Assembly: GCA_018907035.1 (NCBI GenBank)
Contig: JACCIC010000286.1
Location: 425,001 to 489,000 of the forward strand
Source of the DNA: Sycobia sp. Sy_11
Lineage: Eukaryota; Arthropoda; Insecta; Hymenoptera; Epichrysomallidae
Reading direction: 5' to 3'
DNA length: 64,000 nucleotides
Both the position numbers and the translations under genes were made by a program. The notes beneath the pieces were generated by a model that saw nothing but the letters and a program-made list of their open reading frames with translations, was not told where the DNA came from and searched no databases. Numbering within the stretch: position 1 is the stretch's first letter; each line of letters opens with the position of its first letter. Positions 57,395 through 64,000 of this stretch are shown piece after piece.

Positions 57395-58214
57395 GCCTAT
57401 TCACTTATCCTACTTTCTACCTCCTTTCTTTGTCCTTTCTCTTTCCACGAAGGAAAATCTCATCGATTGAACGTTGTGGGACTCTCCAGGACCCCAAAAA
57501 TCACTTGCATTTACACACTCGGACGCACTAGGGCGCCATTTGAAGTAGCTCTAAGCAACTTAGCATAACCCCAGCCGTATCGCGTTAAATTATGTTCAGT
57601 GCCAACGTACTTACCATACACGAGTATATATGCCTTGTGATTTCATGTGAACACGAGCTAAATGTTCGTAATCACCAACCAGGAGCGTATCCACTAGGGC
57701 GCACCTACCCTTGCCTGAAATAATTGTCTTCGCAGTAGGGGCACAGCAAATCTCTCTTAGAAAACTCTGCGAGGTCAAGCGATGTAACTCGGTGAATAAG
57801 TATATATGTACTTTTTCTAGGTTAACGTTAGACTTTTTCTAGGTTAACGTTAGCAAGTGTTTCAGATACAGTTAGGATGCTCAATTAATAATTGATTAAA
57901 TAGATTACTAAGTGGTTACGACAAATTTCGAAGATTAATTTAAAACGCACTGATAGAACCAGACCGGACATTGATATGATATCTAAAGATTATTTAAGAA
58001 CTGAATTTCTAAATGTTTTTAATATGATAATTAATTCTTATTTCAAAAATATTCTTTGGTTTATGCACAAGGTAGCTAATTACTGAAATTCACAATGATG
58101 ACATCATTCACATAAATACTTTTTACATTTACAATTTTTATTATTCAATTGTCATATACGAGTGTGTACAAATATGAGTAAGACTTTATTTATAACTTTA
58201 TTTATAATCTTTAT
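56911..58214. other. no gene recognised
   Basis: (CT)n at 57,346-57,392 and a perfect 22-bp tandem duplication at 57,810-57,853 (ACTTTTTCTAGGTTAACGTT + AG twice). Frames over the CT tract are artefacts. Confidence 0.55.
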
Positions 58215-58945
58215 TTATTCTTCTAAATCTAATTCATTCTCCTGAAAATAATCCTCCTCGGACGCAATGCAACTATGTCAACACTTTTTCTAATTTTCGA
58301 AACATTTTTTATATTCGTATTCCGGAATGGCCATCAGTTCCTTCTTCGATTCGGCTTTTATTTCTTCAATCGAATCAAAACCATGTCCTCCAAGTGATCT
58401 TTTGAGTTTGCTGAACAGCCAGCAGTCACACGGTGTTAAATCAGGCGAGTACGGTGTTTGTCAAACGATATTGGTTGAATTTTTGACAAAATGTTAGAGT
58501 AAAATCAATGGAGTGTGATCTGGTGCATTATCGTGATTCACAAACCAATAGTTGTTTTTCCATAAATCTGGCCTTTTGAGATAAATAGCTTCACGGAAAC
58601 GACGCAAAACACTCAAATAATATTATTTGGTAACCGTTTGGTTGGTTGGAAGGAATTCATAATGCACCACACCATGATAATCGAAAAAAACTGTGAGCAT
58701 AAACCTGATTTCTGAGCGACTTTAGTGTGATTTTTTCGGTCTCCTCTCTCCTTTGGCATGATATTCGCTCGAATGATCGGTCGTTTTTGGATCGAAAACG
58801 TAGCGTATTATGCGGTTCATCTTGTCCTGATAGTCCAAAAGTAACGTTTCACAGACCTCCATGCGACACTGTTTTTTTCCAAAATATTGAGTGTTTTTGG
58901 CACCAATCGAGATTTCACTCTTTTCGAGTAGTACAATAAAAACGT
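58215..58945 (-). pseudogene. mellifera-type mariner transposase, 5'-truncated and decayed
   Basis: The minus strand reads VKSRLVPKTLNI and CRMEVCETLLLDYQDK, then FMLTVFFDYHGVVHYEFLPT, RRFREAIYLKRPDLWKNNYW, VNHDNAPDHTPL with the second catalytic D, YSPDLTPCDCWLFSKLKRSL with the third, and FDSIEEIKAESKKELMAIPE. It ends DYFQENELDLEE at a TAA at 58,215. The first catalytic region (T-G-D-E-x-W) is destroyed, and the DNA-binding half is missing. Several stops break the frame. Confidence 0.82.
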
Positions 58946-60043
58946 TGACGAATATTTGTCAATGAGTTAATACGCCAAATAGATATATGAATAGTATAAA
59001 TTGAATACTAATTGGGAAAGGAAAATGATAATATTGAACAAACTAAAATATAATATTTAAATAAAATGAAAATATATTTATTGTACAAAATTTACTTTAC
59101 ATATAAAATACGCAAACATCTATATTTTCAACCAACGGTTAAACGTAAAAGGATGCTACGCACTTTTATGAATCTGTATACCAGATGTGCGTATGCCTAC
59201 AATTTTCAATTTTCCTAAATTGCATTTTATGGCCATAAAGTGATCGTCGAGAGGTCTGCCTGGCTAAAACTTTCTTAATCCAAAACACCCCATACAATAA
59301 ACATACAATAAAATATAATGAACAAAGACACATTTAGCGAATTGTACTATAATAAAAGGGATGAACAGAAAATTTTACATTATTTCTATACTTTTATATA
59401 ATTCAATATATTAGTTAATCTCGCTTTACATCTTTCTCAAACTTTTCTTAAAATAATATAAAAATACAACAAATAGAAATTTTACTATTTTTCAACAAGT
59501 TACTTGTTGTTTTCTTTATGCATGCCAATGTAATTTTTTAATTGATTATGCATACTCATTCGACATGCAAGTAGTATATAAAGATTAATGTAATTTTAAC
59601 ATAATAAGAGATTTATATTGTCGACATGATAGTGTTCAAAAGCTATATGTATGAATAGTCAACAAATTATATTACCTCGCTTGAAGAAGACGACTAGAAA
59701 AACTCGAAGCGTAGCAAAATTTATACCCATTTGACTGATTTATGCATTAACCTAAGTTTTTCTTTTTATTTTTAAGAATTTTTTTCTTTATAAGATAATG
59801 AGTGGTAATTTAAAAAATTATATATACAATAACAAATGTTAATTAATAAAAGTATAATAACATAACAAATAACAAGTATATAAAAATAACAAATAATAAC
59901 AATAATAAATGTTAATTAATAGAAGTGAAAATTTTACCATAAATAATTAACTGTCCATTAATCAATTTAATCAAACTGATGGAGTACGTTATAACAAATT
60001 AATGATTCCGATTGGTTACGATGACGTACATGTGCTGGCATAA

Positions 60044-60469
60044 TGTTGGACACACGAGAACAATTCAAATTTTATTTCTTGAGATAAGCTTTATAGAAGA
60101 GAACGATACAATGAAGGAATGCGCAAATGTCTAAGAGAGTATAGGATTGCTCGTTCACTAATCTTATGAGGTATTGCACAGCCCTATTCGCAATCCGCGC
60201 AATTGGATATGCCAGTGTCAGCGAAGATAGAGGCAGAGATGTATTTGACGTAATGAGAGGCTGTCCGCTCGAGTTCATCGAAGCACCAGGGGTCAACAGC
60301 TAGGCAGCTCGGCATTTGAATCAAGTTCGCCCCGGTAACTGTAACAAGATAGTATAGGAACAGCTTTGTTCAGTATAAAGAGAGAAAGTAGCTCTTTTGC
60401 ACCTTCCTCCCACTCACTGTAGCGGTATCCTTCGCAGCCTTGATTGGCTAACGATTCGGTTATTGCACA
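60044..60469 (-). repeat. possible solo LTR
   Basis: The minus strand starts TGTGCAATAACCG and ends GTGTCCAACA. It has AGCCAATCAAGG near the start, TTTATACT downstream and AAGAAATAAAATTTG near the end. No target duplication could be shown. Confidence 0.35.
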
Positions 60470-62089
60470 CGTTGGTTAATTTTAATAATTGCTTCTTATA
60501 GTTAATTTCTCAATCTGATATATATAGTGAATGACAGAATACAGAAAATAAATTCGTTTAAATTGGTTTTTAGTTTTAAAAACCTGATTCTATATTTATT
60601 TACAATATTACCTGAATGATCATAAAATAATGATTCTTAACAATAAAACTTTTGTAATTCAGATATTCAGAATAATATGAAAGAAATCAAAATAATGGAT
60701 GCAATGCATTTTTATAATTTGTATGATTGAAAATTCAAGGGATTATTATTTTTTTATGAAAGGAAACTTGCTGCTCACTTTATCATCATTAAAAGAATAA
60801 AATGAAGAGAATATAACAAAACAATAGATATAGATCTTCTATTAAGCATTGCAAGTCATACTATTCATAATATTAGAATTACGTTGTGGTAATAACAAAA
60901 GATAAACTGTCCTATATGATTTTCTATTCTAGCACTAAGAAAATGTTTTCGTTATATTTCCCAATGAAAATATAATAGATTAATTACTTGTAATCTTAAG
61001 TATAGAAGAAAATACAAAGTTTAGATTTTTTAGTTCAATAACCCTATATATAAAATTTGAATAGATTTTCTTGATACTATCATTGAAAAATCGCCTTTTT
61101 TCATTTGTAAACAAATTATTAAATAAGCGCTGATATAATGGCAAGATCATATTTTTTTAAAAGCTGTATTTCTTATAACATAGTTTACTCTATCGAAATA
61201 CTAAAAGTTCCTCTCAGAAGCTAAACTTTAAACCAATATAATATTTCGAAGAATGAAACTATATTTAACAATGTAAAAAAGTTTATGTTCCATAATTAAT
61301 TAATGTAATTCTTCATATGATTATAACAAGCGTTGGTTTAAAAATTAAAACTTGTATGATAACATATAGGATTTTTTTTGTTCATACTTTTAATTTTTGG
61401 ATGATTCTATATCTCGGTGGATTTTTTAATTTCAATTAAAAAAATTTCATATATCGAAGTTTGCAAAGCCTTTTTTCGATTACATTCTTGGAATACATTT
61501 TCTCAATGAATAAAAAGAAGCTCCGACAGTTTTGCTCTTTGGCGTCTTCGTTTCTCTGATCAGGCCATTTCTTAGTATTCTCCTTACTTTCTAAAACTGT
61601 TGATACGTCTAAGGACGTGCAAAGTGAAAGCAGATGGGATTGCAAACCTACGTCCGTTGGCTTTTATTTAAATTGTAAGTTAGGAGCCATCGGCGAAACA
61701 TGGAACTGTCGGTCTGATAGCCGAACTTGACGTCTGCCTCACTATCTCCCATTCACCCTCACGTTCGCCACATCCGCCTTAAGAAGGCTTTTAGCGAATG
61801 GAAAAAATGTTTGCGCTAAATGGTTCGGTCCCATATGGAAATGAGCTCTCCACGTTATAAGAAGGGGGAAAGTTCTCGTGATTTCTCAACTTATCTTCAA
61901 AGTAACGTTCAGTTTCTGCGAGAACGAGCACATCGGCATTGCGCTCTTTCTCGTGCTCTGCTATCACCCCATCTCTTTCATCCCCGTCTTTATGACAAAA
62001 TTCCCTTATTGAGGTAATTCGAATATGATTTGCGTACGTATGCACAGTCCTACCGCTAAATCGGAAGCTGAATCGGAACTTGCATACAC

Positions 62090-62112
62090 GCACACACACA
62101 CACACACACACA
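62090..62112. repeat. (AC)n microsatellite
   Basis: About 11 units. Confidence 0.95.
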
Positions 62113-62609
62113 TTTCTAACCTTATATGTAATATATCTAATATATGTCTAAATAAAAACATTCTAGCAAAATATATGGTGTATTATACATTCTTTATATA
62201 AAAAGGTAGGCTAATATTTTACTCAAAAATGTAGAAATTTATAATATTTAGACAGTGATGTTGAAACTTTTTGATTACTGCGAATGTATTTAAATCTGAA
62301 AAAAAACATTGCAATGAAATATACTTTTACATGCGAATTTATTCTTGATAATTTAAAAATCTGGATAAGAGATTTCTCTTGTGTATATCGTCTGCAATAC
62401 ATGAATTCGAGAAAGCGAATAAAGAAAATTAGAAAAAATACGAAAGAATCGATTAGAATTTCGTGTAGTGCTCAAGAATTGTTTTCTTCTAAGCGTAATT
62501 GCAACTTATTATTGTTATTAACGTAGATTTGAAATAAAGAGGACTGTTTTAATACTACTACAGAACAGAAAATACGAAAGATAATCACCTCTCGTCCCCT
62601 CTTTACTCC

Positions 62610-62621
62610 CCTCTCTCTCTC

Positions 62622-62672
<51 letters not shown>

Positions 62673-62843
62673 GTTCTGCTCTACCTCTGCCTTCAGTCCC
62701 TAGAAAGTTCGTTAATACCAAACCTCACACGAGGATTGCATTGTTTCATAGTGTCGGGGACTCGATGATAGCGAGAGCGGGTAAGCATAGACACAAAGTA
62801 TGAGAGAAAGAGAAGGAAAGATAAACAGACAGAGAGAGAGAGA

Positions 62844-62879
<36 letters not shown>

Positions 62880-63072
62880 AGATGAGTAAGGGGAAAGAGG
62901 TGGATAAAGCGTACGGCGACAAAGGGGGAAGGTACGAGCGGAGGAAAGGTCTGCATTTGCATATTCGTCAGCTGTGCTTCCTTCAACTTTTCTGCGACAC
63001 CCCACTCTCTTCCTTCGCTTTGCTATTTTGTGTCGGGTTCTCTCTCTCTCTTTCTCGCTCTCTCTCTCTCTT
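62610..63072. repeat. cluster of (CT)n and (GA)n tracts
   Basis: (CT)n at 62,610-62,667, (GA)n at 62,830-62,875 and CT-rich at 63,042-63,072. The first two are complementary and could pair as a hairpin. Confidence 0.9.
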
Positions 63073-63889
63073 TCGCGCTGCCTTCTCAGCTCCCTCGATA
63101 AAGCTCCAAAGCACCATCGTATGCAGCGCGCACGTGAAACGGCAAGCATAGAGGGAGGCATCATAAGAGAGGAAGAGAGAGAGAGAGCCAATAACCAACC
63201 GAGAAAGAGATGTACTAAGAAAGAGAGAAAGCAGAGTGGCGAGGGGGAGCAAGCCTGTATTTCTAGTCCCCGATTCATAATTGCAAATTTCCTCGCCTTA
63301 TTTATGCAACCATTCCCGCACCTGGCTCTGCTCGCGCATAGACCTTATTCCCTGTCCACCCCCATCCCGTGCCCTCGCTCCTCTAGGAAATACTTCCATT
63401 TTGACTGGCTAATACATATCCCCACGCATTATGTCTGGCCGAGCGAGTGGCGCCTTGACATAGTACAGGCGTAAGTTTCATATGAATCATTTCCTCATCT
63501 CTTTCACCACTCCATTTTTAAAATCCTAGTATAAGTCTTCCTGATTAAACTCGTTGAAATTGGAAGCGTTTAATTGGCCAGCGCGACCGCAGCAATATGA
63601 CACGCTATAGTTTAATGAAAATGTCAAAATTAGAAATCTCGTATACTAATTTATTAGAAAATTTATCTTATTTTTTCTTGATTCCTCGAAAAAGAATAAA
63701 GACGAAGTCGAATTTGAAGATATTTTTACTTTTTATTAATATTTCAAATAATCCTTAGTACAAATACAAGAGCAAAGTTTAAGGGGATTAGCGCCATATA
63801 ATCTATCTTAATAAAAAATAAAAAAAAAATTAAAAGTATTTATTTTAACACAGAAGAAGTGACAAAGCCTGAATATGAAAAATAAATTA

Positions 63890-64000
63890 TAAAATACAAG
63901 CTACAAACTCTTGTACTTATGTGTTTGACAGCTCATTGGGAATCAGTAAATCGGCATCAAACCGGAGAAATTTTTGTTCTTAATTTCTGGTTTAAAAATT
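63890..64000 (-). repeat. dispersed repeat family A, copy 6 (minus), cut by window edge
   Basis: CTCTTGTACTTATGTGTTTG, GTAAATCGGCATCAAACCGG and GTTCTTAATTTCTGGTTTA match the reverse complement of 14,780-14,870 and part of copy 5. Confidence 0.8.

Larger units (their letters stand above)
58946..63889. other. no gene recognised; possible LTR and several microsatellites
   Basis: The segment 60,044-60,469 may be a minus-strand solo LTR (TG...CA, CCAAT, AATAAA) but lacks a partner. Tracts are (AC)n at 62,090-62,112, (CT)n at 62,610-62,667, (GA)n at 62,830-62,875 and CT at 63,042-63,072. The 188-codon frame at 62,712-63,278 is mostly low-complexity Ser/Leu. Confidence 0.5.

Noticed and set aside
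57253..57568. Overlapping plus-strand frames of 92 and 81 codons
   Set aside because: They run through a (CT)n tract, and two frames are open for the same reason; no conserved motif.
62712..63278. 188-codon minus-strand frame as a gene
   Set aside because: It is mostly Ser/Leu and Arg/Glu repeats produced by CT/GA microsatellites, with no domain.

Overview
The window is AT-rich eukaryotic DNA, almost certainly from an arthropod and probably an insect. The transposon set (BEL/Pao and Ty3/gypsy LTR elements, R1-clade LINEs, Penelope-like elements with GIY-YIG endonuclease, irritans- and mellifera-type mariners, Helitron-like ends) and the many (GA)n and (AT)n tracts fit insects well. A hymenopteran host is a guess only. 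No intact single-copy host gene was recognised. The window reads as a transposon graveyard in gene-poor DNA.

Region 1 (1-10.8 kb) is a stack of broken retroelements. A plus-strand Pao element runs from an LTR start at 1,133 through a protease remnant to 1,617, then resumes at 5,041 with RNase H, integrase and a DUF5641-like C-terminal domain, and reaches a second LTR start at 7,449. Its RT region is replaced by a minus-strand internal fragment of a different Pao family (1,618-5,040: zinc knuckles, protease, RT, RNase H, integrase). An R1-type LINE (minus, about 7,485-9,415) and a 5'-truncated Penelope-like element (plus, about 9,448-10,470) follow. The Penelope element keeps an open GIY-YIG reading frame and a hammerhead-ribozyme-like motif.

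Region 2 (10.8-20 kb) holds dispersed Penelope-associated repeats, a second and much more decayed Penelope element (about 16,090-18,660), a 463-bp foldback element, and two inverted copies of an LTR-like repeat, one carrying a 547-bp insertion.

Region 3 (20-24.3 kb) is an internally deleted BEL/Pao element (minus) between near-identical LTRs. It is inserted in a Helitron-like repeat (family B) and flanked by a 4-bp TACT duplication.

Region 4 (24-45 kb) holds mostly non-coding repeats. A Ty3/gypsy element (minus, 29,959-33,366) lies inside repeat family C. It lacks RT and RNase H, so its protease runs in frame straight into its integrase. Two inverted Helitron-like copies carry degenerate tandem repeats of about 62 bp (28.1-29.0 kb and 37.8-38.6 kb). 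Three further family B copies and one reverse family C copy are also present.

Region 5 (45-64 kb) has a 690-bp foldback element (45,189-45,878), three mariner pseudogenes, a second R1-type fragment, and many dinucleotide tracts. No rRNA gene, complete tRNA gene or CRISPR array was seen. I did not find a convincing new biological system. The best leads are the Penelope ribozyme motifs with paired changes in stem II, the Pao mosaic, and the gypsy protease-integrase fusion.
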